A stretch of DNA of 64,000 nucleotides. It comes from Madurella fahalii. Its lineage: Eukaryota > Ascomycota > Sordariomycetes > Sordariales. Under the pieces are notes generated by a model. That model saw only the letters and a list, made by a program, of their open reading frames with translations, did not search any database and was not told the DNA's origin. Positions 1 to 10,870 of the stretch are shown one piece after another. The position numbers and the translations under genes are program-made. The stretch covers positions 6,783,001 to 6,847,000 of the forward strand of contig CM056875.1 of the NCBI GenBank assembly GCA_029876055.1. The letters run 5' to 3'. The stretch's first letter is position 1, and the number at the start of each line of letters is the position of its first letter.

Positions 1-421
1 TAATGAGGAAAACACACTGCCATTGGCCTCTCCCTGGCTAACCAAGACTGGTTGCCACGGGGTGGTTCCGGTCGCAAGGGGTCAATGCCGAGCGGCCGTC
101 TGGACCGCGTCTCGGCGGTTTAAATGAGTAAGCGCCGACAGCTGAACGCGGCTCGGGGCTCGGTGGCACAAACTCCATCTCGCGTATTCCCCCGTCCGCT
201 TGCTTACTGGGCTTCTGTGTACTGTAATTTGCCATCTTACGTATCTCTGTAAATAACCGACATGGTCTGATGTATGTTTTACAACCAGCGATGCCATCGC
301 TTGACAGGGGTCGGTTCTATTATCACGTCTTTGACCACTTGCACCTGGCATGACGACGAGTGCAGCCAGTCTTCTTAGGGACTTGAGACATTTTACTCTT
401 AGAGGCTAGAATCAAGGCAAA
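1..421. promoter_or_regulatory. Upstream region of the P450 gene with three TCGGC/GCCGA pentamers
   Basis: No coding region is supported here; the short reading frames on the minus strand show no domain. The pentamer GCCGA/TCGGC occurs three times within 52 bp (87-91, 112-116, 134-138), about 285 bp before the P450 start codon. The same pentamer is dense upstream of other genes in this window. A regulatory role is inferred only. Confidence 0.35.
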
Positions 422-2337
422 ATGTCTGCATTAGACTGGGCACTGTTAGCACTTCCTTTTGCTGGTCTGTACCTGACCACGCGGTTCTATGGAGTTTGGA
501 TTCTAGAGGTATGCTGTGTGCAACAACTCTCCCTGTTTTATCATTCGCCCCTAGGAAGGTTATTTCATCCTGCAGGCGCTAACTGGGACGGCAGACGGTG
601 GTTTCATGGCTTCTCGAAACCTTCAATTCGGGCGTCTTGCGGAATGGCAGGCAGATCTCGGGCCCCAGGTGGCAGTACCCCAATGGCACAGTCTTTGAAA
701 GGTTCGTCAATGGACGAGTCAACTCGGAGAAGTGGCGAAAGTATGGCCCTGTGTACCGGATATGGTCCGGGACGCACCCTGAAATGTAAGCTGTCTCCAG
801 AGTCGGCCAAGCCGAGGCGCTCTCTTTGCATTTGTCTCACAGGGTCAACAGCGTCATCACGACACCGGAAGATCTCAAACATTTCAGCTCGGACGCCAAT
901 GACCACCCCAAAACCCCCAACGTAAATCTGGGCTGGTTTGCCGGGGAGCTGCTTGGCAAAGCCATGGGCCTTCTCTACGGCCAGGACTGGAAGCGACTTC
1001 GAAAGATCTTTGACCCGGCCTTCACGCATAGTGCGGCAGTGGCTCGGATTGATGCTGTCGACCGCGCAGCTAGGAAGTATGTGGATGGATTGCCTCTCAT
1101 GGCTGAGGCAGGGAAACACGAGAGCGAGTCCTTCAGCCTTCCTGTGTTAAAAACCTTCACAAAGTTCCCTTACTTCCTCACAGCTAGCGCCATATATGGG
1201 CCCATGACTGAAGACGAGGAACGCGACCTATGGAGTGTGACGGAAAAGAGGATTGCGCTAAATCCTTACTGGATTGGTGGAGGGCCATACCGGTCCGAGA
1301 TGCTGACAAAGTTGTATGACGGCGAAGCGGTTCAACGCCTCAGAGAGTTCAACAATGGGTGGCGTGATTACAATGAACGCATGGTTAAGGTGAGGAGGGC
1401 CCGAGGAGAGCGGCCACCCATCATCACCTACTGGGAAGAAGTTGAAAAGGGGAATATGGCCATGGTAGAGGTGAGATTCCAGGGGAATTGGGTCTCACGA
1501 GCGGGACTAATTATTTGTCGGAATCCTCTCAGCTTCTGCATACCTTGGACGAATTGCTCATGCTCAATCTCGACGTCATCACCCACGTCATCACCTGGTT
1601 CATCACGCTCGTCGCCGACCACGAGCATATCAAGCGGGAGTTGCGTGATGAAGTGGCCGCAAACAAGGACAACCTCCTTGAATACCTTGCCAAGACCGAC
1701 ACCCATCTGCACCGATGCTTCGTTGAGTCGATGCGCGTTCGACCATTCGCAAGTAAGTCTTTTTATCGCAAGTCTCGACGAAATGTCGCGCTAACTGCAT
1801 GGCTCAGTCTTTACAATTGGCGAGAGCTCATCCGCTGTAAAGAACTTTCACGGCGTTTTGGTGAAACCCAATGTGAGTAATTAGCATAGCAGTGGGCTTT
1901 GGATATTGGATCAGGATGCTGAGATAAAACCATATCTAGACCCAAATCCTAGTCGATGTCCTGGCCATCAACGTCCGTAACCCATTCTGGGGTGCCAATA
2001 GCGAGGCCTTTGACCCATCTCGGCTTAAGGGTATCAAACAGTCCGACGTACGTAAAAATCCTCATAAAAGAAAGCCACGTTCCCGCCATGAAGCTTACTC
2101 CGCTGGCAGCTTCGATATAACCTTCATTCGTTCGGCATCGGCAGCCGCAAGTGTATGGGGCAGTATGTGGCCGGCCACATTGTCAAGTCGCTTGTGCTTC
2201 ACCTGTTCGATAGATACGAAGTCAGCGTCTTGGAGGGACATCAAGGTGGTGATAGTTACGACGTCGACAAGTCCAGCTGGACACCTAAGGCAGCTGCGTC
2301 TTTGCAGTTAACCAAGCGAGAAGCATCACTAGTTTGA
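422..2337 (+). CDS. Cytochrome P450 monooxygenase, seven exons
   Basis: Heme-thiolate monooxygenase, probably anchored in the endoplasmic reticulum by the hydrophobic N-terminus. Best model: 422-508, 595-785, 843-1470, 1533-1752, 1808-1872, 1940-2047, 2110-2337, giving 508 residues with every junction in frame. The heme-binding motif FGIGSRKCMG with its Cys ligand is in the last exon. The K-helix ExxR (ESMR) ends exon 4, and a PERF-like FDPSRL lies in exon 6. The I-helix reads NLDVITHVITW, without the textbook AGxDT; as far as I recall, some fungal secondary-metabolism P450s look like this. The 508/595 junction is the least certain. The gene converges on the dioxygenase at 2953-3973. Substrate unknown; oxidation of a pathway intermediate is an inference from the neighbouring oxidases and efflux pump. 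Confidence 0.9.
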
Positions 2338-2952
2338 TTGTGCGTATTGTGGTAGGTATACGGATATCTAAGGCGATGCCGATTGTGTGAGATAGTATAC
2401 AAAATAGCTACGTGGTATCTGCTTGGTGGAAAAGCAGGAGCCCCAAAGACGTTGTTCCAGTGCACATATATTGGTGTTAGGCTTGGCTGCAAAAGATTTA
2501 GACATCAGTTGACGGAAGCCTCGGTATCTCGAGGGGCTCGTGTTTCTCTAACGCGGACATGATTATCTGAATCTGGGAGCGAGATGTTCTTTAGTTGTTA
2601 CTAATTAGGAATAATACCTTACTGTGTTAAGCTCGTGCATGACAACATAAATACCTAAGGTATTGGTATTGTTAGTGCTGGGCGGGTAGTCTTGGGGCCG
2701 CTAGAAGATTGACTACGGAATCTTGTTAACACACTCCCTGTTCACATATATGAGATCGAATACTTGTTATAGTAATTGTAGAGATAGTATTGTGTCAGCA
2801 AGACGCAGCGCTACGTTGAATCAAGTAGGTTTGCAGAGCGTCAAAAAGGAGGGCCCAACCCCAATTTCCGTCAAGATAATTCGGATCAAATATGTTGTGA
2901 GCCCAAAGGTCAAGTTAGATACTAGCAATACACCTGCGAAACCCATACAGGA
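2338..2952. other. Convergent 3' intergenic region
   Basis: Separates the 3' ends of the P450 (plus strand) and the dioxygenase (minus strand). AT-rich, with no reading frame showing a domain and no clear terminator signal. Nothing else recognised. Confidence 0.6.
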
Positions 2953-3973
2953 TCAGGCCGCGCCAACCTCAGCCAGAGCCTCCCTGGTGAAGGAATATTG
3001 TTTTCGGAAGCGCTTGGCCAGAAGCTGACCGACCGTCTCCCTGTTCGGGTCATCCGGCTTCAGGGGGTTTGTAGCATGGACATCACCGTGCCAAAACGTC
3101 GCACACGACAGTCTCTCCCCTTCGGCCTTGTTGATGACTCTGTGTCTGGCACTCTTGTATGCACCCCCAGACCACCGCTGAATCATATCCCCGCAGTTGA
3201 TGACATAGACGTCCTCCAGTGCCGGGACGTCAATCCACTGCTCCAGACCGTCATGCCATACCTCCAAACCGTTCTTCCCAGGCTGCTGGAACAAGATCGT
3301 GACGCCGCCGAAGTCGGTATGGGCACCGATGCCGAACTGGCCCTCGCGTGCTTGGCTGTGCGGAGGGTAGCGGATCATCTTCATGGGGACGATGGGCCGC
3401 TTGGCAAATTCGTTCACCATGGCTGCCGGTTGCCCGAGGCCCTCGAGCAAGATGGACCAGATGGTCTTGCCCAACTCGCTGGTCTGTTGGTAGTACGCCC
3501 AAACAGGCCCGCGAAAGTCTTCCTCGGGGAGGTTGGGCCAGACATTGGGGCCATAGAAGCCTGATAGCTCGACTACTGGGTCTTCCCGGCCAACAAAGAA
3601 ACACTTTAGATGCGTAATTGTTAGCAACGCGGTCATTTTGCCTGACAAAACCTCTCGCACGTACCTCCTTTGCGTCAGGCAAAGCGTCCCCTTCCCGATG
3701 TGACATTCCGGAGGCTTCGTAACCCCGGCGGCAGGGATTCTCCAGGAATGACATTTTAAGCTTTTCCTCTTGGGGCAGGTTGAAGACGTTACCCATGCAT
3801 CGAACGAGCTCTTGCTGCAGATTCAGAGGGATGCCGTGGCCCTTGACTTGGAAGAAGCCATATTGACGGGCCGCATCGCGCACCTCTTCGATGACCCGCT
3901 CCCTGTCCTCTGGGGTTTTGGGGTTGAGGTATCCACTCAGGTCGATAATCGGCAGCGCGACCTCGCTAGACAT
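2953..3973 (-). CDS. 2-oxoglutarate/Fe(II)-dependent dioxygenase, isopenicillin N synthase-like fold
   Basis: Soluble non-heme iron oxygenase that would hydroxylate, desaturate or epoxidise a small molecule using 2-oxoglutarate. Two exons (3973-3665 and 3603-2953) joined across a 61-bp GTACGT...TAAAG intron give 319 residues, usual for the family. The N-terminal DIOX_N part begins with LPIIDLSGYL near residue 7. The iron site is visible as HTD in GAHTDFGG, with the distal His in SARHRVI followed by the family Arg that contacts 2-oxoglutarate. I chose the ATG at 3973 because the reading frame upstream lacks family features. It is divergent from the FAD monooxygenase at 4780 and shares an 806-bp promoter region with it, which suggests co-expression. 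Substrate not deducible. Confidence 0.9.
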
Positions 3974-4779
3974 GGTTGCTGATGGACAGGCCTGGTGAGT
4001 TCCGACAATGAGAGAACGAAGTGATGATGTCGCGGTCGTCAAATGGCTCCAGTAGTGTGAAGGTCCAAGTGTTGCATCCACACAGGTATTAGAACAACGT
4101 CTTCCCGGACTCCCCGACCGAACATTGACTAAACATTAATCACGGGCTCGATTATTAACCGCCAGAACATGTTGCCCCGAACCACCCGATCCAAGCCATG
4201 ACGTAGAACAACGTCGAATGGGCTCATTCTGGGGTCCGAATCATGTTACCAAGACTAAGATAGACAACCATTATGCCGTCGGACAACGTCGGGGTGCGAG
4301 TTATTTGACCCGAGTGGGTGCGTGAGGCTGGAGTCAGCCCCAAATTCCCGACGGTAGCAGTCGGCATTGTGGCTTCGGCGATTTTCAATGCACGCTTACA
4401 TATGCCGATATCACGAATCCTCTGTCCTGATTCGGCGGCTTTCTGTTTTAGCCGTTCCAGTAATTCGGCACCATCTTGTGCAACAACTAACATTACCGGT
4501 TTATGTTGCTTTGGACGACAGTGATTCGGCAATGATGTTTGTTGCCAAGTGTCTCCGAGTACCTTGTCGGCGCTTGCTGCGATGGCTTACATCTCGACGG
4601 ATATGGGTCAATCGATGAATACCCAGTTGCTCAGGTTAACTGCAATTAACTGGGATTTGAACTACATTACCTAACACCCACCACCACCTCTAGTGCTTGA
4701 AAGGGCAGCAGGATTCAAACGGACGGCCGTTGGACTTGCACCCAGAACTCCTCTATCCATACTTTCTTAGTCATCCACC
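3974..4779. promoter_or_regulatory. Bidirectional promoter of the dioxygenase and FAD monooxygenase, with a TCGGC cluster
   Basis: Shared upstream region of two divergent oxidase genes. The pentamer TCGGC, or its complement GCCGA, occurs seven times in about 210 bp: 4361, 4375, 4404 (complement), 4432, 4465, 4527 and 4567. About 0.4 would be expected at equal base frequencies. Such direct clusters are typical of zinc-cluster regulator targets, but binding is an inference. No other gene is visible. Confidence 0.5.
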
Positions 4780-6194
4780 ATGCATGTCTTGATTGTCGGA
4801 GCAGGTGTCGGCGGGCTCGCCCTTGCACAAGCCCTAAGAAAACAAAACATCTCATTCGAGATATTCGAGCGCGACACTGCCGCCGATTCCCGCTTTCAGG
4901 GATGGGCGCTTGCCTTACACTCGTACGTACCGGCCGAGGGAAAAATCCAAGCTGGTCTGACCTGAAGGAAACTCGGAATAGCATGGTTGAGGCTCTTCTC
5001 GACATTCTACCATCCGACCTGCCTGACCTGAGGAAAGCGACAGATCACTTGCTGCCTCTGAAGCTTCCCGGCCAACTGGCTATCTACCTGCCGGGCAGAG
5101 ATGACCGTTGGGGTTTTCAGGTGAGGTCATCGCAAGGTCTGCCGCGAAAATTGGATTGGAGGTTATTAATTTGTCTCCATCTCATGACTTAGGACGCACC
5201 GAACTTTCAGTTTATCCGTTCCGAGCGTCGCCGTCTTCGGAATTGGCTAACAACCAACATTCCCGTTCAATGGGGCCGCCGTGTAAGGCGTGTTGAATAC
5301 AACGACGACGGCGTCTCGGTCCATTTTGAGGATGGTGGTAGCGCCAAGGGAGACATTCTTATTGGCGCTGATGGCATCAACAGCGTTGGTATGTCGCTCT
5401 GGACATTCGGTCACGAGTATAATAGTAACCAGGCTAACGATCGAACAGTACGACAGCACCTCCTCAACCGCCCATCGGCCGACCTCCTCAATGTCGTGCC
5501 TCTTGCCACGATCGTTGGCCAGCTGGAGCTATCCGGAGAGGCCTTCAAGCGTCAGCTGGCCATCGGCCATAGTGGGTACATGCTGATCCGGCCGGACCTG
5601 GGCTTCATCGGCTTTGCAGGGCTGCACTATGTACACCCGGACGGCAAATCTGCGCGGTACTACTGGAACTACATGGAAACCGACCACGACGTTGCCAACC
5701 CGGACCACTGGCTCCAAAAGGCGAGCCAGAAGGAAAAGCTGGACCACGTTCTCAAAGCCATCGCCCCGCTTGCACCCAAGTTCCGCGAGATTTTTGAGAC
5801 GACCCGGCCCGAGCAGATCCGGCAAGAGACGCATGTCTGGCGGGACCTCGAACTCAACAGCCTTCCGGCGGGTCGCGTGATCTTGATGGGTGATGCGGCC
5901 CATGCCATGACGCCGTTCCGCGGGGAGGGTGGTTACCACACCCTTGTCGACGCCATCATCTTGAGCAAGAAGCTCGGGGAGCTAGCCACCGGGGATAAGT
6001 TTAAGGACGTCGCCGCGGTTAAGGAGGTTGTTTCCAGCTACAATAACAACATGCTGGAGAGGGCCGGGCGCGCGGTGCGCGATTCACGGAATCTGCATGC
6101 CGATGCCCAGCGGTTTGGTCCAGATGGGAAGCCATTGGTAGTCAAGATGATGCCTTTGCCGGATGTGGAGATTGTGCTAGGAGCACAGGCTTGA
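4780..6194 (+). CDS. FAD-dependent monooxygenase, p-hydroxybenzoate hydroxylase (FAD_binding_3) type
   Basis: Single-component flavin hydroxylase using NAD(P)H and O2. Exons 4780-4922, 4982-5120, 5193-5388 and 5449-6194 join in frame to 407 residues, a normal family length. Residues 1-30 carry the FAD dinucleotide motif GAGVGGLALA followed by an acidic strand end (FEIFERD). The NAD(P)H/FAD 'DG' motif is GADGINSV, split by the third intron. The GD motif, which contacts the ribityl chain, is GDAAHAMTPFRGEGG. The next gene on the same strand, a second flavoenzyme, starts about 1 kb away. A role in ring or side-chain hydroxylation of a metabolite is an inference from context; related enzymes also act in aromatic catabolism. 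Confidence 0.92.
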
Positions 6195-7212
6195 GTTTGC
6201 ATACTAGTGTACTTACCTTAGGCTTTTATGGAGATACTAGTCTATTAGAGAGAAATCTTACTCTGTTGTAACCTTCGTTGATACGAGAGGCTACGCTATT
6301 CTGTGTGCGGATCCTAGCTCAAGCAACACGGAGATTTTGAGGCACATGGTGATTGCTCTTCTGCCAGATTTTCGTTGAGGTTTGACAAATCGCCGTTATG
6401 TCGGCAATACCATGGAGCAAGCAATATAATTGCCGGTACTTAGCGCTAATAGAGCATTCTCAATGTCGGCATTAATTAAAATGAGGCGGTTTCCCAGTAT
6501 CTCTGTACTGAGTTTGTCCCGGTGACCTAGTGAAGCTCTCCGCTGCTGATTGAGTCCTCCTCTTTGAAGAGACCTAAAGTAACCGTGACATTGACTACAG
6601 TAACAGATCGGCGCGGATTTTCCTTAATCTATTAGATGGAGCGAGCCCGAGCACCCTGTGGCCAGATGGGATGGAGAATCATAGTGCCATAATTATCAAC
6701 GCAAGGTATCACGCTAGCAAAGAACTTCGTTGCCGGAGAGGGCCCCTTTAGACAAAAAAAGAAATGCCTCGGTACCTGTACTTGCGTGCGTTGCCCGCCC
6801 TTTCAAGCGGCTTAAGTCCAGCGTCTTAGCAGCACCCGCTGTATCAGCGGACTTCTTGGTAGAAGAAGCACTTCAGACTGCGTGGCGCACGCATTTTCCT
6901 GGCCAGTTGCCGTGAACTGTCTATCAAATCGGATTGGTTGACTGTCAGCTGATCGGAGGTCGGCAAGCGGTTAACCAATTCGACAGCGATTCTCTGGCCT
7001 ACTGTGCCATAGCTCGGGTGGCGGCCTTAACCCCTCCTTCATTGATCCCGACTTCTCCCCTCCGTATCTCATCAAGCTAGCAAACATCCCTCACCTCGGC
7101 ACGAATCGACCGACGGACCGCTAAGCGGGCATCCGTAAAGATACAACATTCTTCGCCAACCAACTCCGCGCCTTAGACATCAGCATTATTCTATCCCTTC
7201 TTTCAAGCGATA
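6195..7212. promoter_or_regulatory. Intergenic region and promoter of the FAD oxidase, five TCGGC copies
   Basis: No convincing gene. Five TCGGC pentamers on the plus strand: 6401, 6466, 6608, 6960 and 7096. An isolated reading frame near 6730-6915 shows no domain. The stretch serves as 3' region of the monooxygenase and promoter of the gene at 7213. Confidence 0.35.
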
Positions 7213-8472
7213 ATGGCATCTGACGCCATCGTTATAGGCGCTGGGATCTGGGGCGCTGCGACGGTCGAGGCATATGAGACGGCAGGCCGATCCGTGATAT
7301 GGATTGATGACAACGACGATGAGCATTCAACTGCAGCGTCGGCGGACATTGTTAGAATTGTTCGAGCAGAGTATTCCGACCCGGCGTACCGAGAATTGGC
7401 AAAGAAATCGTTGCAAATTTTCAGGACGCAGGAACCGTACTCGAAATATTTCCATCAGTCCGGCTGGCTCCTAGTTCAGGACGAGCAACAGGCCCAACAC
7501 GGAAGCGTTCCCAAAGGGACGGAGGCCGTACCAATTGAGGAATTCCGACGGAAATTCCCAGCTGTTGATGCCAACGATGACTTGCTTGTGACGAGAACAG
7601 AAAACGTGGGTTGGGTGGAGGCGAACAACCTTCAGCAGGCATTAAGTGCCGAAAGCCGTGTCAAGAAACGAAGGGGGACGGTGACTAGTCTGATTCTCGA
7701 TGGCCGATTCTGCCGGGGAGTACGGCTGGGTATGGAGGACGTACTCGGCGAGGCGGTTATCTTGGCGACGGGATGGCGAACTAACAGACTTCTGGCAGCC
7801 CACGACCTTACACAAGTTGACTATCAGATCGTTGGAGTGCCAGTGTTGGGCGTTCACCTCACCGACGAACAGTATATGAAGTACAGAGATATGCCCATCA
7901 TCTGCCAACCCGGAAAAGGTATTCATGTCCGAAAGCCTTATCTCCTCTGCTCCCACGACTAACATCCAATCAGGCGAAATTCTTCCCCCGACGGCAGAGC
8001 GAATTATGAGAGTCAATAACTCTAGGTCCTTCTCCCTTGACTCTGACTCCGAAGCACCAGTTCGTCTCCCCCCGACGCATTTATGCTTCAAGGAAAGCTG
8101 GGATTTCTTGGCGACATACTTCCCAGACTTGGCCGATCGCCCGGCGGTAATTTCCAAAATGTGCTGGTACGTTGCCACTACGCCGCTGGTAGAACATATG
8201 CGCCTGACATCTATAGGGATGCTTTGACAGACAGTCAGTCCTTCTGTATTATGCGAGTGGAGGGAACGAACAACTTGTACTACGTTGGGGGTGGATCCTT
8301 TCATTCCTGGAAATTTCGTCCGGTTCTTCCTGAATTGATCGCCGCGCGGCTTGGTATCAAGGGGGACGACAATAGCCAGGAATTGTGGGAGTCATTGACA
8401 CAGGAGCAGAGTAGGAAGCATGCTGACTTGATTCCTACTCGGCATTGGGAAGGCAACAATGGTCGGTGTTAA
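7213..8472 (+). CDS. FAD-dependent amine/amino-acid oxidase (DAO family; sarcosine oxidase or amadoriase-like)
   Basis: Predicted flavin oxidase of C-N bonds in secondary amines or glycated/N-alkylated amino acids, releasing H2O2. Exons 7213-7918, 7974-8166 and 8217-8472 give 384 residues, close to family length. The N-terminal Rossmann motif is IVIGAGIWGAA. The C-terminal exon carries YYVGGGSFHSWKFRPVL, the usual GGxGHGFKF region with Ser and Trp variants. The Cys in KMCWDALT sits where monomeric sarcosine oxidases and amadoriases bind FAD covalently. No peroxisomal SKL-type tail; the protein ends NNGRC. Position between two oxidases and an efflux pump suggests it acts on a nitrogen-containing metabolite, which would suit a PKS-NRPS product, but this is inference. 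Primary amine metabolism is an alternative. Confidence 0.85.
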
Positions 8473-9127
8473 GACTTGTTTTCAACACATTCTCGAGATT
8501 TGGCCCGTGGTCAAATATTTAACAATAGCTATCAAAAGGAATCGGCTTCGCTCTCTCAACTAATATACCTAACCAAGACTGACATCGTAATTAGTGCTCT
8601 CCCGGTGTTGCGTTTCTCATTATTTTAAACCATTCGTGCTGAACATAATAGTATCTAATGTGGTTGCGTTACCATTGCAAGATCCAACGGGAGACTAGAT
8701 GCACTATAACCCTTCTATACGCATTTATTACTGTTTACCCCTCACTTGGATTTAAGATACGATTTACATGTATTTTTTGCCTTGGAATTTGAAAGCGTTT
8801 CTTGAGAAAGGAGATATGCCTACCATATACGTAGCACTTTGGCTTCGTAGGCGGCCAGACTTCAGGTGAGGAAACGAAAGTGGCCAAAATCCAAGTAACC
8901 AGATTATAAGGTCAAGCTTCTAATCTAATACCTCATTAAACTCATGAATTCGTATCCCTCTAAGTTACCAACAGAACCGCTCCGTAAATGCTCGAAAGCC
9001 GTTCAATACTCCTAAAACTCCAGCAATGCCAATTATCGCACGAATGCTCCAGCCCTTCCTTCTCCTCAATGCTACAGACACATCGGCCCGTCACAACCCG
9101 GAATATCTTAATCCCTTAACAACCCAC
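8473..9127. other. Convergent intergenic region
   Basis: AT-rich spacer between the 3' ends of the FAD oxidase and the MFS gene. No reading frame, repeat or RNA gene recognised. Confidence 0.6.
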
Positions 9128-10870
9128 TCATGCAGTCACAATCTCGCCAAACAATTTTTCCCTCTTCATCCCCGCCGCCGCTAGAATCATGATTGCACCC
9201 GACGAAATCACCAGCACAAACGACCGCTGCATGGCGCTCACAATCGAGCCAATGGCTGCCGTCCGCAGCTCCCCATCGAGCGTCTTGAAGACAGCGCTCT
9301 GCGCACCCGCCGTCATGGCCGAGATCTCTTCGGCGGTAAATCCATGGCCGGCCAACGCAGCCGTTAGATTCCGCACGGCGTAGGACTGGAAGACCTGGCC
9401 GCCGATGACGAGAGCAACGGTGCTGCCGCCAATCTGGGCAATGTTCTGGATGCTGATGGCGTTGCCGATGTCTTGCGTGCCGACGACGAGGGTGGCGACG
9501 GCGTAGCCGAGCTGGATGGTCAGGCCGCTGCCGACGGCGACAACGACGCTGAGACCGTAGATGACGCCTTCGCTGGTGGCGGGATCGAGATAGACCATCA
9601 GCAGCGAGCCGCCGATGGTGATGAGAATTCCGCCGAAGAGGTAGAGGGGCATGTAATAGCGGATGGTGGAGAGGAAGCGGCCGGCCGAGACGTTGGTCAC
9701 GACGCTGACGATGATGAAGGGCAGCAGGCGGACGGCGGCTTGGATCGGATTGTCAGAGTGGACAAACTGGAAGTAGATGGGGATGTAGTAGACGACCACG
9801 AAGAGCGTTGCGGTGCTGGAGGCTGTGGCGGTCAGCAACATGAGCTGCGTACGGCTCAAGAGGAGATGCCCTGGGACGGCACGGGCCGCGGCAGTGGTGA
9901 AGACGTTGAAGTACTGCTGGAGAAACGAAGCGATGAGCAGAGCGCCGAACACCACGATGACGGCGATGGAACGGCCGTCGCTCCACTCCCACTCGACACC
10001 GGCCACGGAAAAGGCGACGGTGAACAACACCCATGATGCGCCGACAAGGGTGAATCCGAGCAGGTCGATGCTAGTGACGCGCTCGCGGATTGTCTTGCCC
10101 TCCACGGGATGGATAGGCGGGAGGTAGAAAAGCAAGATTGGGGCAACGGCGGCGCCGATGACGAGGTTGATGTAGAAGGCCCAGCGCCACGTCGCGCTCG
10201 ACTCAGCGAAACTGCCTCCGATGATAGGCCCAAGCACGGCACCGACGCCCCAGAAAAAACCGATCAAGCTGATGTACAGGCCACGCTCCTTTCGGGCGGT
10301 GAGATAGCTGAAGTAGTTGAGGCCGCCGAGGTAGATGCCTGCTCCGCCGGCACCAGCGAGAACGCGGCCGACGATAAGGGCGTCCATGTTGGGTGCCGCC
10401 CCGCACAGCACGGATCCGACCTCAAACAGGACCACTCCGGATATGAAAATCCACTTCATGTTGAAGTTGTTGAACAAGCTGCCGACAAATAATATGACCG
10501 CAACAGACCCGAGGGGGAAGCCGGAGCCGATCCATGCCAGCTTCTCAACGTTGCCAAATTCTTCTACAACCGGTCCCTGGACATCAGCAGCGATGGTGGT
10601 GTCGAGACCGTAAAGAAAAGCCGTCACGTATAGAGACGCGCAGATGAGAAGCCATTTGAATCCGTGGATCGTCCTGATGCCGCTCTCGTTGGACGATTGG
10701 AGAGAGTCGGACGACAACCTCGGACTGTGGCCGCCGGCCTTCTCAGGGTCTGCCTCTCCAGCCGTCTTCTCCATGGTCGGCGCTGTGCTAATGGCAGGCG
10801 TAGTAGCGCTACTCATGTCTGACGCGAGGGGCGTTTCTGCCTGTGCAGGTGCGAGTTGGTCCAACGCCAT
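9128..10870 (-). CDS. MFS multidrug/toxin efflux transporter, DHA2 (14-TM) type
   Basis: Plasma-membrane proton antiporter that would export a pathway product. A single exon of 580 residues. The cytoplasmic N-terminus (about 70 residues, Ser/Thr/Glu-rich) is followed by repeated hydrophobic segments starting at GFKWLLICASLYVTAFLYGL. The segment GLDTTIAADVQGPVVEEF corresponds to motif D1 of the family. GRVLAGAGGAGIYLGG and GFFWGVGAVLGPIIGGSF correspond to the motif B and antiporter motif C regions. I start at the ATG at 10870 because the frame runs further upstream without an ATG; a later Met 17 codons in is also possible. Its place beside P450, dioxygenase and flavoenzymes fits export or self-protection in a secondary-metabolite cluster. 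Confidence 0.92.
   Translation of the reverse strand: MALDQLAPAQAETPLASDMSSATTPAISTAPTMEKTAGEADPEKAGGHSPRLSSDSLQSSNESGIRTIHGFKWLLICASLYVTAFLYGLDTTIAADVQGPVVEEFGNVEKLAWIGSGFPLGSVAVILFVGSLFNNFNMKWIFISGVVLFEVGSVLCGAAPNMDALIVGRVLAGAGGAGIYLGGLNYFSYLTARKERGLYISLIGFFWGVGAVLGPIIGGSFAESSATWRWAFYINLVIGAAVAPILLFYLPPIHPVEGKTIRERVTSIDLLGFTLVGASWVLFTVAFSVAGVEWEWSDGRSIAVIVVFGALLIASFLQQYFNVFTTAAARAVPGHLLLSRTQLMLLTATASSTATLFVVVYYIPIYFQFVHSDNPIQAAVRLLPFIIVSVVTNVSAGRFLSTIRYYMPLYLFGGILITIGGSLLMVYLDPATSEGVIYGLSVVVAVGSGLTIQLGYAVATLVVGTQDIGNAISIQNIAQIGGSTVALVIGGQVFQSYAVRNLTAALAGHGFTAEEISAMTAGAQSAVFKTLDGELRTAAIGSIVSAMQRSFVLVISSGAIMILAAAGMKREKLFGEIVTA

Noticed and set aside
4640..4720. tRNA-like B-box sequence (GTTCAAATCCC on the minus strand)
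   Set aside because: No matching A box at the right spacing and no foldable cloverleaf; next to a similar GTTTGAATCC it looks like chance.
7642..8304. 220-codon minus-strand frame
   Set aside because: Antisense to the FAD oxidase exons and spans its introns; no recognisable protein.
9473..10036. 187-codon plus-strand frame rich in Asp/Gly/Glu
   Set aside because: Antisense to the MFS transporter, whose membrane helices produce such acidic repeats on the opposite strand.
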